A stretch of 64,000 nt of DNA from Achromobacter kerstersii (GTDB lineage Bacteria > Pseudomonadota > Gammaproteobacteria > Burkholderiales > Burkholderiaceae_B): contig NZ_CADIJQ010000001.1 of assembly GCF_902859595.1 (NCBI RefSeq), forward strand, positions 1,364,001 through 1,428,000, written 5' to 3'. Position 1 is the stretch's first letter. The number at the start of each line of letters is the position of its first letter. The position numbers were made by a program, and so were the translations under genes. The notes beneath the pieces are model-generated. The model did no database searches. It was not told where the DNA came from and saw only the letters and a list, made by a program, of their open reading frames with translations. Shown here piece by piece: positions 24,535 to 33,684 of the stretch.

Positions 24535-25432
24535 GATGGCTGCTGCGGCTGGCTACGCCTGAAACCGGCCGCGGCTGCAACATCTCGAACAAGGCCTGAA
24601 CCGGCGCGCTCTCTGCCGCGTGCTGGGAGGCCGCCAAGCCAAACGACCGGTACTGCGGCGCCGCCAGCCGCAACACGCGTAAGCCACGGCGGTTATCAGG
24701 CAAGGTCAACGCAGGCACCAGCGTCACTCCAAGCCCTTCGCGGACCAGGGCGAACGCGCTTGCCCAATCGCGCACCGTGGCGCGCACGTCCGGGATGGTG
24801 ATGCCCGCGTCTTGCGCCAGGCTTTGCGCGTGCACGCTGCAACCGCCCGTTGCCAGCACGAAGGGCTGCGCGGCCAGATCCGCAAAGTCGATGGCGTTGC
24901 CCGCACGCGCCAGGGGATGCGCGGCAGGCAGCACCGCCGTCCATTCGTCTTCACCCAGCGGACACACGTGCCGGCCCGGCGCGGCGTTCAACACCACGCC
25001 CACATCCACCGTGCCTGCCGCCAGCAAGGTTTCGACTTCGTCATCGCTGGCCTCTAGCGACACCACATCAATCGCCGGATGCAATTGCCGAAACCGCCGC
25101 AGCACGGGCGGCAAAATGGTAGAGAACACCATCGGGAAACTGGCCAGCCGCAAGGTGCCGCGTGCGGTCCCGCGCGCGGCTTGCGTCAGCGCCTGAATGC
25201 GCTCAAGCGCTCCCAGCATGGCGCGCGCTTCGTCCACCACGCGCAGCCCCAGCGCGGTGGGTACCGTCTGGCGCCGTTCGCGCGTGAAAAGCGGCGCGCC
25301 CAGCATGTCTTCCAGCTGGGCGATGGCCTGGCTGGCGCCCGACTGCGTCATGCCCACCTGCGCTGCGGCGTGCGTGATGTTGCCGGCGTCCGCCACCGCC
25401 AGCACCAGCCGCCAGTGCATCAGGTTCATCAT
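24518..25432 (-). CDS. LysR family transcriptional regulator
   Basis: LysR-type regulator of 304 aa. The N-terminal HTH reads LVLAVADAGNITHAAAQVGM and QAIAQLEDMLGAPLFTRERR. The effector domain contains LASFPMVFSTILPPVLRRF and ALVREGLGVTLVPAL. ATG 25432 is chosen since conserved sequence begins immediately after it; a longer frame to 25498 reads into the promoter. It is divergent from the beta-class GST at 25531 and is the likely regulator of that gene. Confidence 0.92.
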   Translation of the reverse strand: MMNLMHWRLVLAVADAGNITHAAAQVGMTQSGASQAIAQLEDMLGAPLFTRERRQTVPTALGLRVVDEARAMLGALERIQALTQAARGTARGTLRLASFPMVFSTILPPVLRRFRQLHPAIDVVSLEASDDEVETLLAAGTVDVGVVLNAAPGRHVCPLGEDEWTAVLPAAHPLARAGNAIDFADLAAQPFVLATGGCSVHAQSLAQDAGITIPDVRATVRDWASAFALVREGLGVTLVPALTLPDNRRGLRVLRLAAPQYRSFGLAASQHAAESAPVQALFEMLQPRPVSGVASRSSHPSRAG

Positions 25433-25530
25433 GGCATTAGCTCTGCTTATGGTTATTTTCTGAAGAAGTAATTTTACGCATGCCGCGCGGCGCTTCAAGA
25501 TAAGTGCTTTGTTGAATTCAGGACTGACCG

Positions 25531-26145
25531 ATGAAGCTGTATTACGCCCCCGACACCTGCTCGCTGTCGCCGCACATCGTGCTGCGCGAGCTGGGCCTGC
25601 CTTTTACGCTGGTGCGTGTGAACAACCAGACCAAGCGCACCGCCGACGGCGGTGATTTTCTGGCGATCAATCCCAAGGGTTACGTGGCCGCGCTGCAACG
25701 CGACGACGGGCAAGTGCTGACCGAAGGGCCGGCCATCGTGCAGTACCTGGCGGACTTGAAACCGGAAGCCGGACTGGCCCCGCCCAACGGCAGCTGGGAA
25801 CGCAGCCGCCTGCAAGAATGGCTGAACTTCATCAGCACCGAAATCCATGGTGGCTTCGGCCCGCTGTTCAACCGCGCCCTGCCGCAAGCCGCCCGCGAAT
25901 GGTGGCAGGCGCGGCTGGAAAAGCGCCTGGACTATCTTGCCGGCGCGCTGGACGCCCAACCGTATCTGGCCGGCAGCCGCTTCGGCGTGGCCGACGCCTA
26001 TCTGTACACGGTGTTGCGCTGGGCGGCGTTCTTCGATATTTCCCTGACACGCTGGCCCGCTCTGGCGGGGTATATGTCCCGCGTAGGCGAACGGGCCAGC
26101 GTGCAGGCGGCGCTGGCGGCCGAAGGGCTTACCAGCGGTACGTAA
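25531..26145 (+). CDS. Glutathione S-transferase, beta class
   Basis: Cytoplasmic glutathione transferase of 204 aa. The thioredoxin-like N-terminal half starts KLYYAPDTCSLSPHIVLREL, where Cys10 is the active-site cysteine of bacterial beta-class GSTs. The GSH-binding segment is LTEGPAIVQYL. The all-helical C-terminal half contains FISTEIHGGFGPLF with the usual His, and RFGVADAYLYTVLRW. It is divergent from a LysR gene, which suggests inducible detoxification. Its last 17 bp overlap the 3' end of the convergent TonB receptor gene. Confidence 0.92.
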   Translation: MKLYYAPDTCSLSPHIVLRELGLPFTLVRVNNQTKRTADGGDFLAINPKGYVAALQRDDGQVLTEGPAIVQYLADLKPEAGLAPPNGSWERSRLQEWLNFISTEIHGGFGPLFNRALPQAAREWWQARLEKRLDYLAGALDAQPYLAGSRFGVADAYLYTVLRWAAFFDISLTRWPALAGYMSRVGERASVQAALAAEGLTSGT

Positions 26146-28603
26146 CGCCCGCCATCATGCTGCGGGCCTTGCCGTAGTAGCAACCAAAGGAATAGTTGCA
26201 GCTGGACACGTAGGTCTTGTCGAACAGGTTTTGCACGGTCAGGCTGGCGACCAGGCCGCGCAAGGCGGGCGACACGTGCGCCAGGTCGTAGCGCAGCGAC
26301 GCGTCGACGACCGCGAAGGCCGGCGTGCGGAACGTGTTGGCCGAATCGCCATAGGCCGTGCCGGTCCAGCGCACGCCCCCGCCCAGTTCCATGCCGCCCA
26401 GCACGTCGCCTGCAAAGCGGTAGTTGGTCCAGAGGCTGGCTGCCCAGGTCGGCAGCGCGGCCAGGCGCTTGCCTTCGTCGTACGAGCCCGGCGTGGAACG
26501 CGGGTTCAGATACGTCAGCCCGGCAATCACGTCCAGCCGATCCATCGGCTGCGACTTGATCTCCAGTTCTACGCCTTTGGAACGCACGCCGCCGTTCTGA
26601 ACTTCGTAGCCCGGGTGGTCGAAGTCTTCAGACGACATGTTCTTCTGACGGATCTCAAACGCTGACAGCGTGATCAGCGTGTCGCTGCCAACGGGCTGGT
26701 ACTTGATACCCACTTCCACCTGTTTTCCGGTGGTGGGCTTGAAGGACTCGCCTTCGTAATTGGTGCCGATCACGGGCAGGAACGATTCGGAATAGCTGAT
26801 GTACGGCGCCAGTCCGTTTTCGGCCACGTACGCCAAGCCCACGCGCCCGCTGAAGGCGCTGTCATTGCGGCGCGTGCGCGTATTGGCCAGCAGGTCTTTG
26901 TTGTCGATCTTCGCCCAGTCGTAGCGCCCGCCCAGCGTCAGCACAAATTTGTCCAGCTTGACCTGGTCTTGCAGATACAGCCCGACCTGGCTGACGCTGT
27001 TGTCCCATTTCGTGGTCAGTTCGGTATCCGGCTGCGCGACGTTGTAGTCGGGGTCGTACAGGTTCAGCGGGGTGGCGGCGTAGTTGTTGTAGCCCGTGTA
27101 CTTGCGCGAGAAGTTCCGGTAGTCCAGGCCCACCAGCACCGTGTGGTCCAGCGCACCGGTGCGGCCTTTCAGTTCAACGTTGTTGTCGATGCTGAGCACA
27201 TTGTTGTGCTGGCCCCAGTCCAGCTTGGTGCGGCTTGCCTGGCTGTAGTCGGTATTGCCGTCGGCGTCTTGCACGAAGCGGTTCAGGTAGAAGCCGCGAT
27301 AGTTGTCGCGCACGTCCACGAAGCGAATCGTCTGGCGCAACGTGGCTTGCTCCGAGAACTTGTGCGACAAGTCCGTGCCCACCACGAATTGGCGACGATA
27401 GAAATCGTTGAAACCGGGCTGGCCGGTGAAGATGTCGCGGTTGATGCGTTTGCCATCGGGGCCGTCGAATACGGTGCCGATGGCAGGCAGCGGCTGGTAG
27501 TCGGGCACGCCGCCATCCCGCTGCAACTGCGTATACAAGGTCAGCGACGTTGCGGCGCTGGGCCGCCACGTCAGGCTGGGCGCAATCAGCAGGCGGCGGC
27601 TTTCCTTGTAGTCGATCTGCTCGTTGCCGCCGTTGGCCACCCCGGTCACGCGGTAAAGCACCGAGCCATCTTCATTGGCGGGGCCCGTCAGGTCCAGCGC
27701 GCTTTCCACGCGGCCATAGCTGCCCACGCCAAAACGCACTTCGCGCAGGCGTTCGTCCGACGGCCGCTTAGACACCAGATTGATCAGCCCGCCCGGCTGG
27801 TTCTGCCCGTACAGCACCGATGCCGGCCCCTTCAGCACTTCAACCCGTTCCAGCAGATACGGGTCGATCTGCAACGCGCCGCCCAGGCTGCCGGCGTACG
27901 GCAGATAGGTGCCGTCCAGGTACAAGGGCGCCGGGGCGAAGCCGCGCGAATCGACCTCGTCGGCGATCATGTTCGAATCGGTATAGCCGTTGACGTTGAC
28001 GCCCGGCGTATAGCGCAGCGCCTGAGCCACCGTGGTGGCGCCGCGCGTTGAAATCTCAGCCGCGGTCACCACGTTGACCGTCTGCGGAATTTCCAGAATG
28101 GACGCGTCCGTCTTGGTGCCGGTGGCGCTGCGCTTGGCCGCCACGCCGGGTACAGGCCCCCAGGCGTTTTCGGTCTGGCCCACCACGCGCACGGGCTCCA
28201 ACAATGCGGTGCCCGGCGCGGCCGGCGCGCGACGCAGGCGATACGCGCCGCTTTCTTCCGCCACCGCTTCCAGGCCCGTCCCGGCAAGCAGGGCCGCCAA
28301 CCCATCGCGCACGCCGTACGCGCCGCGCAACCCGGGGCTTTGCACGTTGGCGATCAGCGTAGGTTCGGCGCCTACCATCACACCAGATCGGCGCCCGAAC
28401 TCCAGCAGCACCTGCTGCACCGAACCCGCCGCGATGCCGTACTGCTGCCGGGCGTCCGCCGCTTGCGCGTAGGCGGGCTGAACCGGCGCCAACGTGGACA
28501 CCAGCGCACCGGCCGGCAGGCCAAACGCAATATGGCAAAGCCAGCGGCGCGCAGGCGACAGCGTGGCGGGCGTCGCGCGGCGACGGCAGGGATGATGCGA
28601 CAT
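26129..28603 (-). CDS. TonB-dependent siderophore receptor with N-terminal STN signalling domain
   Basis: Outer-membrane ferric-siderophore transducer of 824 aa. A signal peptide (about 1-48, ending PAYAQA) is followed by an STN domain (about 55-130, YGIAAGSVQQVLLEFGRRSG), which contacts FecR in the periplasm. Next come the plug (about 165-300, with IPQTVNVVTAAEI and VLKGPASVLYGQNQPGGLIN) and the 22-strand barrel, ending in the terminal aromatic Trp (GVTYRW). It is third in a FecI-FecR-receptor unit, so it should both import the ligand and signal its presence. The sequence fits a hydroxamate- or catecholate-type receptor, but the ligand cannot be fixed. Confidence 0.95.
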   Translation of the reverse strand: MSHHPCRRRATPATLSPARRWLCHIAFGLPAGALVSTLAPVQPAYAQAADARQQYGIAAGSVQQVLLEFGRRSGVMVGAEPTLIANVQSPGLRGAYGVRDGLAALLAGTGLEAVAEESGAYRLRRAPAAPGTALLEPVRVVGQTENAWGPVPGVAAKRSATGTKTDASILEIPQTVNVVTAAEISTRGATTVAQALRYTPGVNVNGYTDSNMIADEVDSRGFAPAPLYLDGTYLPYAGSLGGALQIDPYLLERVEVLKGPASVLYGQNQPGGLINLVSKRPSDERLREVRFGVGSYGRVESALDLTGPANEDGSVLYRVTGVANGGNEQIDYKESRRLLIAPSLTWRPSAATSLTLYTQLQRDGGVPDYQPLPAIGTVFDGPDGKRINRDIFTGQPGFNDFYRRQFVVGTDLSHKFSEQATLRQTIRFVDVRDNYRGFYLNRFVQDADGNTDYSQASRTKLDWGQHNNVLSIDNNVELKGRTGALDHTVLVGLDYRNFSRKYTGYNNYAATPLNLYDPDYNVAQPDTELTTKWDNSVSQVGLYLQDQVKLDKFVLTLGGRYDWAKIDNKDLLANTRTRRNDSAFSGRVGLAYVAENGLAPYISYSESFLPVIGTNYEGESFKPTTGKQVEVGIKYQPVGSDTLITLSAFEIRQKNMSSEDFDHPGYEVQNGGVRSKGVELEIKSQPMDRLDVIAGLTYLNPRSTPGSYDEGKRLAALPTWAASLWTNYRFAGDVLGGMELGGGVRWTGTAYGDSANTFRTPAFAVVDASLRYDLAHVSPALRGLVASLTVQNLFDKTYVSSCNYSFGCYYGKARSMMAGVTYRW

Positions 28604-28630
28604 GGGGCAATCCTTGTGAGCGTTAGCGTT

Positions 28631-28660
28631 GGACAGCCCGGCCCGACAAGGCGGCTGTCC
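28631..28660 (-). other. Hairpin in the leader of the TonB receptor gene
   Basis: A perfect 8-bp inverted repeat (GGACAGCC at 28631-28638, complement 28653-28660) lies 28 bp upstream of the receptor start, in its likely 5' UTR. It might be part of a FecI-type promoter region or a leader stem. It is not preceded by a recognised riboswitch. Confidence 0.4.
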
Positions 28661-28723
28661 CTATGTCTAATGCTCGAGTCGCAAAACGGTGCCGGCCTGT
28701 TACAAAATAGTCGCGCACCGCCG

Positions 28724-29710
28724 TCACGGCCCCACCGTCACCCAGTAAGCGCTGCGGGTGTGCACACGCACAGGCAGGATTTTTTCGATCAGCCGCAAGA
28801 CTTTGTCTGTGTCCTGAACGGGGAAGGCCCCGGTCACCCGCAGCTCGGCCACCGCGGGATCGCAACGCAGGAAGCCGCGCCGGTAGCGGCGTAGTTCAGA
28901 CAGAAAATCACCCAGCCGCCAGTTGTCGGCGAACACCATGCCGCTGGTCCAGGCGTCGGCGTTATCGGGGCTGGGTTGCGCCGCGTCCACGCTGTAGCGG
29001 TCAAAAGACGTGCGCTCTCCGCGGTTCAGCCGAAGCTCGGTTCCGCCCAGACGCGTCTGAATGCGCACGGCGCCTTCCTGCACGGAGACGTGCGTCTGCG
29101 CCTCGTCGCCCAACTGGCGCACGATAAAGCGCGTGCCGATCGGGCTGACGAAACCGCTGCGAGTCTCGACAATCAGTGGCCGGCCCGCCGCGTCCTGCCC
29201 GGATTCAATCTGGATCTCGCCTTCCACCAGCACGATGCGGCGCGCCTGCGCATCGAAACGCGTATCGACGGCGCTGCGGGTGTTCAGCATCAGGCGGGTG
29301 CCGTCTTCCAGCGTCAGCAAGCGGCGCTCACCCACGCCGGAACGATAGGCCGCCGTCCACACCCGCCACGGCGCGGGCTCGCCCGACACCGCCACCAAGG
29401 CCCCCGTGACCGACACGCCCAACAAGGCCAGCAGCACGCGGCGCCGGCCGCTATGCGAGCGGCTGATCTGCTCGACGACCTGGCTCGCCAACGCGCCCGG
29501 CAGCTTGGCCGCGTGCGCATCCAGCACCTGCGACATCGACGTCACGCGTTGCCACGCCACATCGTGGTCAGGACAGGCCTCGCGCCACGCCTGCCAGCGC
29601 GCCAGCTCAGCGGGGGTGGGATCGCATTGCAGACAGATCAGCCAGTCCACCGCGGCAGTCACCACGGCGGGCTGGCTGCGGGGCAGCGCGGATGTGGACG
29701 ATGAAGACAT
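28724..29710 (-). CDS. FecR family anti-sigma / sigma regulator
   Basis: Inner-membrane signal transducer of 328 aa. An N-terminal cytoplasmic domain (about 15-75, DWLICLQCDPTPAELARWQA) binds the sigma factor. A membrane helix follows (about 95-112, RRVLLALLGVSVTGALVAV). The periplasmic FecR domain (about 125-225) contains RLLTLEDGTRLMLNTRSAVD. The C-terminal domain contacts the STN domain of the receptor. It lies 12 bp downstream of the FecI gene. By family knowledge it relays receptor occupancy to FecI. Confidence 0.93.
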   Translation of the reverse strand: MSSSSTSALPRSQPAVVTAAVDWLICLQCDPTPAELARWQAWREACPDHDVAWQRVTSMSQVLDAHAAKLPGALASQVVEQISRSHSGRRRVLLALLGVSVTGALVAVSGEPAPWRVWTAAYRSGVGERRLLTLEDGTRLMLNTRSAVDTRFDAQARRIVLVEGEIQIESGQDAAGRPLIVETRSGFVSPIGTRFIVRQLGDEAQTHVSVQEGAVRIQTRLGGTELRLNRGERTSFDRYSVDAAQPSPDNADAWTSGMVFADNWRLGDFLSELRRYRRGFLRCDPAVAELRVTGAFPVQDTDKVLRLIEKILPVRVHTRSAYWVTVGP

Positions 29711-29722
29711 GGGGCGGCCCGC

Positions 29723-30238
29723 CTAGCCGTACATCACGCTGAAGCAGCGCTGCAAGGCTTTGGACATTGCCTTCTTCACCACATCCAGCGTATGACCCGT
29801 CTGCCGCGCGACCTCGGGGTACGACAAGCCTTCCAGTTGCGCCAGCAGAAAAATGGCGCGCGTGCGCGCATCCAGCCCATCGATCAGGCGGCACAGTTCC
29901 ACCAACGTCTCGACCACGATCAGCCGCGATTCCACCGACGGTTCGCAGGGTTCGCCGCGCGCGGCCAGCACGTCCAGATACGCCGCTTCAATCACGCTGC
30001 GGCGGTGGTGCCGGAACAGCAGGCGCTTGGCGACCGTCGTGAGATAGGCGCGCGGCTGCGCCAGAATGGGCTGTGGGTCCACCCCGATGATGCGTTCAAA
30101 GGTGTCGTGCGCCAGATCGGCCGCGTGGTCCGATCCACCAAGGCGGCGGCGCAAAAAGCCGAGCAGCCAGCGATGGTGGTCGACATAGAGCGTCTGGATT
30201 GCGTCGTGCGCGGGGGTAGCGGGAACGGGGTCGGACAC
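29723..30238 (-). CDS. FecI-type ECF sigma factor
   Basis: Iron-starvation ECF sigma factor of 171 aa, normal length for FecI. Sigma-2 lies at about 15-80 (LYVDHHRWLLGFLRRRLGG then AADLAHDTFERII), and sigma-4 at about 110-165 (LLAQLEGLSYPEVARQTGHT). It is first in the FecI-FecR-receptor unit and should transcribe the receptor gene when ferric siderophore binds. A Fur-box-like dyad lies 34 bp upstream of the start. The upstream gap separates it from a LysR gene on the same strand. Confidence 0.94.
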   Translation of the reverse strand: MSDPVPATPAHDAIQTLYVDHHRWLLGFLRRRLGGSDHAADLAHDTFERIIGVDPQPILAQPRAYLTTVAKRLLFRHHRRSVIEAAYLDVLAARGEPCEPSVESRLIVVETLVELCRLIDGLDARTRAIFLLAQLEGLSYPEVARQTGHTLDVVKKAMSKALQRCFSVMYG

Positions 30239-30261
30239 GACGGGCTCGTTGCGTGGTGTTT

Positions 30262-30290
30262 GATAACACGAATTAGTCGCATTCTAATCG
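30262..30290 (-). promoter_or_regulatory. Possible Fur-binding dyad upstream of fecI-like gene
   Basis: GATAACACGAATTAG followed by CGCATTCTAATC contains an ATTAG/CTAAT inverted repeat (30272-30276 and 30284-30288) in a locally AT-rich patch. It is where a Fur operator would be expected for an iron-starvation sigma factor. The match to the 19-bp Fur consensus is partial. Confidence 0.45.
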
Positions 30291-30386
30291 AGGCGGCGCA
30301 ACATCGCCACACGCCATTTCATGACTCCTGGAATCCATCTCGCATCAAGGTCGAGATGTAGCCCTGACATCAATCCACCGCGTCAA

Positions 30387-31301
30387 TCACCCGACATCAA
30401 TCCCCCGCATTAGCGCCGCCGCCATCGTGGGCTGGCGCAGTTGCTCCCGCCACCATTGCAGCGCGCGCCCCTCGTGGCCGCCGCGCCATGCCAGATACAG
30501 CAGGTTGGGCTCGCGCGGGGTCTCGGTCGCTTTTTCCACCAGCTCACCGCGCGCCAGCAGGGACGCCACGCGATGGCGCGGCAGCCAGCCCACGCCCAGC
30601 CCGTCGCGCTGCGCCAGGATCTTGGCGCGCATGCTGGGTACGGCCAGCACCGCCTGCCCCCCTACCCGCCCGTAACCCCGCGCGGCGCTGGTGCGCGACG
30701 TGTCGGCCACCACCACCGCGCGATGCTGTTGAATCTGGTCCTGCCGCAAAGGGGGTTTCAGCTTGGCCAGCGGATGACGCGGCGACACCGCGAACAACCA
30801 TTCCATTGCGCCCAGTTCCGCCCATTGCAGGTTCGGCATAGACTGAGGCTCGTTCGTCGCCCCCACGATCAGGTCGGCCCGGCCCTCCCGCAACGCTTCC
30901 CACGTGCCGCCCAGCACTTCATGCGTCAGACGCAGGCTGACTCCTGAATTCAGCCGGTCAAACGCGTGGATCAAGGGCGATATCAGTTCGAATTCCAGGA
31001 TCTCATCGCTGACGATATGCAGCCGGTCTTCCCAGCCGCTGGCCACTTGTTTGACGCGCTGTGTCAGCCGCGACACGTCCAGCATCAGCCGGGCGGCTTC
31101 GTCGGCCAGTAATTGACCGGCGGGCGTCAGTTGCAGCCGGTAGCGGCGGCGGTCAAACAGCAAGGCATCAAAGCGTTCTTCCAGTTGGCGGGCCGCGTGC
31201 GACACCGATGAGGGCGCCCGCCCCAGTTTCACCGCCGCGCGGGACAGGCTGCCGCTGTCCCGGATGGCTTCCAGCAGCGCCAGTTCATTTGCCGTCAACA
31301 T
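30387..31301 (-). CDS. LysR family transcriptional regulator
   Basis: LysR-type regulator of 304 aa. The HTH at residues 1-60 includes LALLEAIRDSGSLSRAAVKL and QLEERFDALLFDRRRYRLQL. The effector domain includes LRLTHEVLGGTWEALREGRA and the C-terminal GLGVGWLPRHRVASLL. This pattern matches the DhcR/YhaJ-like branch of LysR proteins. It is divergent from the SDR gene at 31405, the likely target. No effector can be proposed. Confidence 0.92.
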   Translation of the reverse strand: MLTANELALLEAIRDSGSLSRAAVKLGRAPSSVSHAARQLEERFDALLFDRRRYRLQLTPAGQLLADEAARLMLDVSRLTQRVKQVASGWEDRLHIVSDEILEFELISPLIHAFDRLNSGVSLRLTHEVLGGTWEALREGRADLIVGATNEPQSMPNLQWAELGAMEWLFAVSPRHPLAKLKPPLRQDQIQQHRAVVVADTSRTSAARGYGRVGGQAVLAVPSMRAKILAQRDGLGVGWLPRHRVASLLARGELVEKATETPREPNLLYLAWRGGHEGRALQWWREQLRQPTMAAALMRGIDVG

Positions 31302-31404
31302 GTGCGATTCCTTCGAACGTGTTCATCCGAAAGATCGTACGACAAACCGCCAGCCCAGGCGCAACATGGCTACACCTTATCGAACGACTCCCAAGGAGAT
31401 CACC

Positions 31405-32154
31405 ATGAACCGTTTTGAACATAAGACCGTTTTGGTCACCGGCGGCACCAGCGGCATCGGCCTGGCAGCAGCCCAAGCTTTCGCAGACGAAGGCGCCCGC
31501 GTCATCGTCACCGGCCGCGACGAAGCCGCGCTGGAAAGCGCCCGCGCCGCGCTGGGCGGCAACGCCCTGGCCATCCGTAACGCCGCAGGCGCCCCGGGGG
31601 CCGCCGCCGCGCTGGCCCAGGCATTGAAGGCTGCGGACGTGCGCCTGGACGCCGTCTTCGTCAACGCCGGCATCGCCAAGTTCGCATCCTTGGCGGACGC
31701 CACCGAAGACCTCTGGGACCAGACCTTCAACACGAACATCAAGGGCGTGCTCTTCCAGCTGCAAGCGTTGGAGCCGCTGTTGAACGCGGGCGCGTCCATC
31801 GTGCTCAATGGCTCCATCAACGCGCACATCGGCATGCCGGCATCCAGCATTTACGCCGCCAGCAAAGCCGCGCTGATCTCGCTGGCCAAGACCTTGTCGG
31901 CAGAGTTGCTACCGCGCGGCATCCGCGTGAATGTGGTCAGCCCCGGCCCGATCGCAACCCCCATCTACGGCAAGCTGGGTTTGGACGCGGACACGCTGGA
32001 GAAAACCGCCGCCAGCATCCAGTCGCAGATTCCGCTGGGCCGCTTCGGCACCCCGCAAGAGCTGGCCTCGACCGTGCTGCATCTGGCCGCGCCGGAATCC
32101 GCGTTCATTGTCGGCACGGAAATCATCGTAGATGGCGGGATGAGCCAGCTCTGA
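31405..32154 (+). CDS. SDR family oxidoreductase
   Basis: NAD(P)-dependent short-chain dehydrogenase of 249 aa, classical type. The Rossmann motif TGGTSGIGLA is at residues 12-21, NAG follows at about 88-90, and the catalytic Ser/Tyr/Lys are in NGSINAHIGMPASSIYAASK. GAA-type extensions are absent. The start follows an excellent ribosome-binding site (AAGGAGATCACC). The LysR gene upstream is divergent. SDRs of this group are often induced by quinones or aldehydes, but the substrate here is unknown. It converges with the AlkC-like gene, leaving 4 bp between stops. Confidence 0.94.
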   Translation: MNRFEHKTVLVTGGTSGIGLAAAQAFADEGARVIVTGRDEAALESARAALGGNALAIRNAAGAPGAAAALAQALKAADVRLDAVFVNAGIAKFASLADATEDLWDQTFNTNIKGVLFQLQALEPLLNAGASIVLNGSINAHIGMPASSIYAASKAALISLAKTLSAELLPRGIRVNVVSPGPIATPIYGKLGLDADTLEKTAASIQSQIPLGRFGTPQELASTVLHLAAPESAFIVGTEIIVDGGMSQL

Positions 32155-32158
32155 GCGG

Positions 32159-33052
32159 TTACGCCGCAATCGAACGCTGTGCGCGCTTGCAGATGCGTTC
32201 GGTTGCGGCGGACGGCTGGCCGGCCAGCCAACGCGCGCACACCTCACGCACCCAGTCCGGCTGATCTTTGCTGGCGTCGTTAAGCCAGTTTGCGACCGAG
32301 TCCTGCACATAAACGGCGGGGTCGGCGCGCAATGCCGTGAGCAGCGGCAAGGCTTGGTCTGGATCAGACTTCAGCGCTGCAATGTGGGCGCACCAGACCC
32401 CACGCGGCCTCAGGCATTCGCTGGCAAAGCGGCGCACCCGTTCCGACGGGTCTTGCGTCCATGATTGCAGGGCTTGCAAAGACGTTTCCAGTTCGGCGGC
32501 CAAGCACGGGCGCACCGCCAGCCAGGCCCATTCGCGCACGCCAAAATGCGCATCGTCGGCCAAGGGGCGAATCCGTTCCAGACGCTCGCCGGGCGTCAAA
32601 TCCGGAACCCCGCCGATCACGAAGCACGCCCAACCGCGCACCGTGTCAGAGGCATGCGCCGCCAGCATCGGTTCGCAATCGTCCCCGAGTTGATCAGTCA
32701 GCAGGCGCGCCGCCACCGCCATGCGTTTGGAAATGCCCGTGCTTGCTTCCGCCTGCATCTGCGCCATGGCGTCGCGCCCGACTTGCGGGGCCACCGCCTG
32801 CATCAGCGCGGCGAAGTCCACGGCCAGGCACTCCGTCAGCGCGGCGGCGGGCGCGCCCGCATTCAGCTGCGCCAGACGGGCCGGGCTGATGTCTTTCACC
32901 CCCCTGCCGGCGGGCTTAGTGGTGGTCGAAGCGGCGTTGCGCTTCGTAGGAAGCGAAGCAGCGGTGCGCTTTGTAGCAGGCGATGCGGCGGTACGCTTCG
33001 TAGCAGGCGAAGCGGCGTTGCGCTTCGCGGGGGGCGATGCGCCGGCGCTCAT
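32159..33052 (-). CDS. AlkC-like DNA alkylation repeat protein with Lys/Arg-rich N-terminal tail
   Basis: HEAT-repeat protein of 297 aa resembling AlkC/AlkD DNA-7-alkylpurine glycosylases. The core (about 50-295) has VKDISPARLAQLNAG, LTECLAVDFAALMQAV and the AlkC-like blocks RGWACFVIGGVPDLTPGERL and DDAHFGVREWAWLAVRP. The N-terminal tail (1-48) is made of four 9-residue repeats (KRTAASPAT type), like a histone-H1-type nucleic-acid tail. It is the second gene after MarR with a 4-nt overlap. If it is a true glycosylase it would remove 3-methyladenine or 7-methylguanine; catalytic residues were not verified. Confidence 0.75.
   Translation of the reverse strand: MSAGASPPAKRNAASPATKRTAASPATKRTAASLPTKRNAASTTTKPAGRGVKDISPARLAQLNAGAPAAALTECLAVDFAALMQAVAPQVGRDAMAQMQAEASTGISKRMAVAARLLTDQLGDDCEPMLAAHASDTVRGWACFVIGGVPDLTPGERLERIRPLADDAHFGVREWAWLAVRPCLAAELETSLQALQSWTQDPSERVRRFASECLRPRGVWCAHIAALKSDPDQALPLLTALRADPAVYVQDSVANWLNDASKDQPDWVREVCARWLAGQPSAATERICKRAQRSIAA
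32915..33025 (-). repeat. 27-bp tandem repeat (4 copies) encoding KRTAASPAT
   Basis: Four 27-bp units encode the basic N-terminal tail of the AlkC-like protein. The unit length preserves frame and the copies are slightly diverged. Confidence 0.8.
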
Positions 33053-33561
33053 CGCTGGCCCTTTCGCAACGCGGCACGCCCGGTGTCGGTGCCGTGCCAG
33101 ACGCGCGCCAGCAGTTCGCTTAACTGCGCCTTGTCGGGTGCGCTCAGGTTGCCGAACAAGGATGCGATCCAGTCCGTGTGCTCCTTGAACAATTTCGCCG
33201 CCATGGATTTTCCTTTGGTGGTCAAAGCCACCGTGATTTTGCGGCGGTCTTCAGTGCCCGCCTGCCGCGACACATAGCCGTCACGTTCCAGCCCATCCAC
33301 CAAGCCCGTAATGGTGGCGCGCGTCACGCCCGCCCCGTCCGCCAACTGATGCGGCGATAACCCCTCCGCCTGCTCGTGCAACAGGAACAACAGCACGAAT
33401 TTCCCTTCCGATAGCTGGCGCGGCGCGAGACGAGCCGCGCAATCGCGGTCGATCGCATTGGCTAAAGACAGCAGTTGAAAACACAGGCCGATGTCGTCGG
33501 CCGAGTCCAACCCGCGCCGCGCCGCTTCGTCCAGCAGCGCGTGGTGTTTGGGTTCAAGCAT
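33049..33561 (-). CDS. MarR family transcriptional regulator
   Basis: Winged-helix regulator of about 170 aa. The recognition region reads LSPHQLADGAGVTRATITGL and the wing is DGYVSRQAGTEDRRKITVAL. ATG 33561 is favoured: a longer GTG start at 33621 would place a likely promoter (TTGCAT, 18 bp, TACTAT on the minus strand) inside the gene. It overlaps the AlkC-like gene by 4 nt and is divergent from a GNAT gene. The TA-rich spacer around 33605-33640 contains a CTAATTAG palindrome, a candidate MarR site. Confidence 0.88.
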   Translation of the reverse strand: MLEPKHHALLDEAARRGLDSADDIGLCFQLLSLANAIDRDCAARLAPRQLSEGKFVLLFLLHEQAEGLSPHQLADGAGVTRATITGLVDGLERDGYVSRQAGTEDRRKITVALTTKGKSMAAKLFKEHTDWIASLFGNLSAPDKAQLSELLARVWHGTDTGRAALRKGQR

Positions 33562-33684
33562 GGGTGGCGTGGGGAGCAAGATCGCGTTCCTGATTTGATT
33601 CAGCGACAGATAGTAAGGCACCTAATTAGTTTGATGCAAACGCCCCTTTTCGTACACGTCATCCAAGCGCCGGTATCATCTGGC

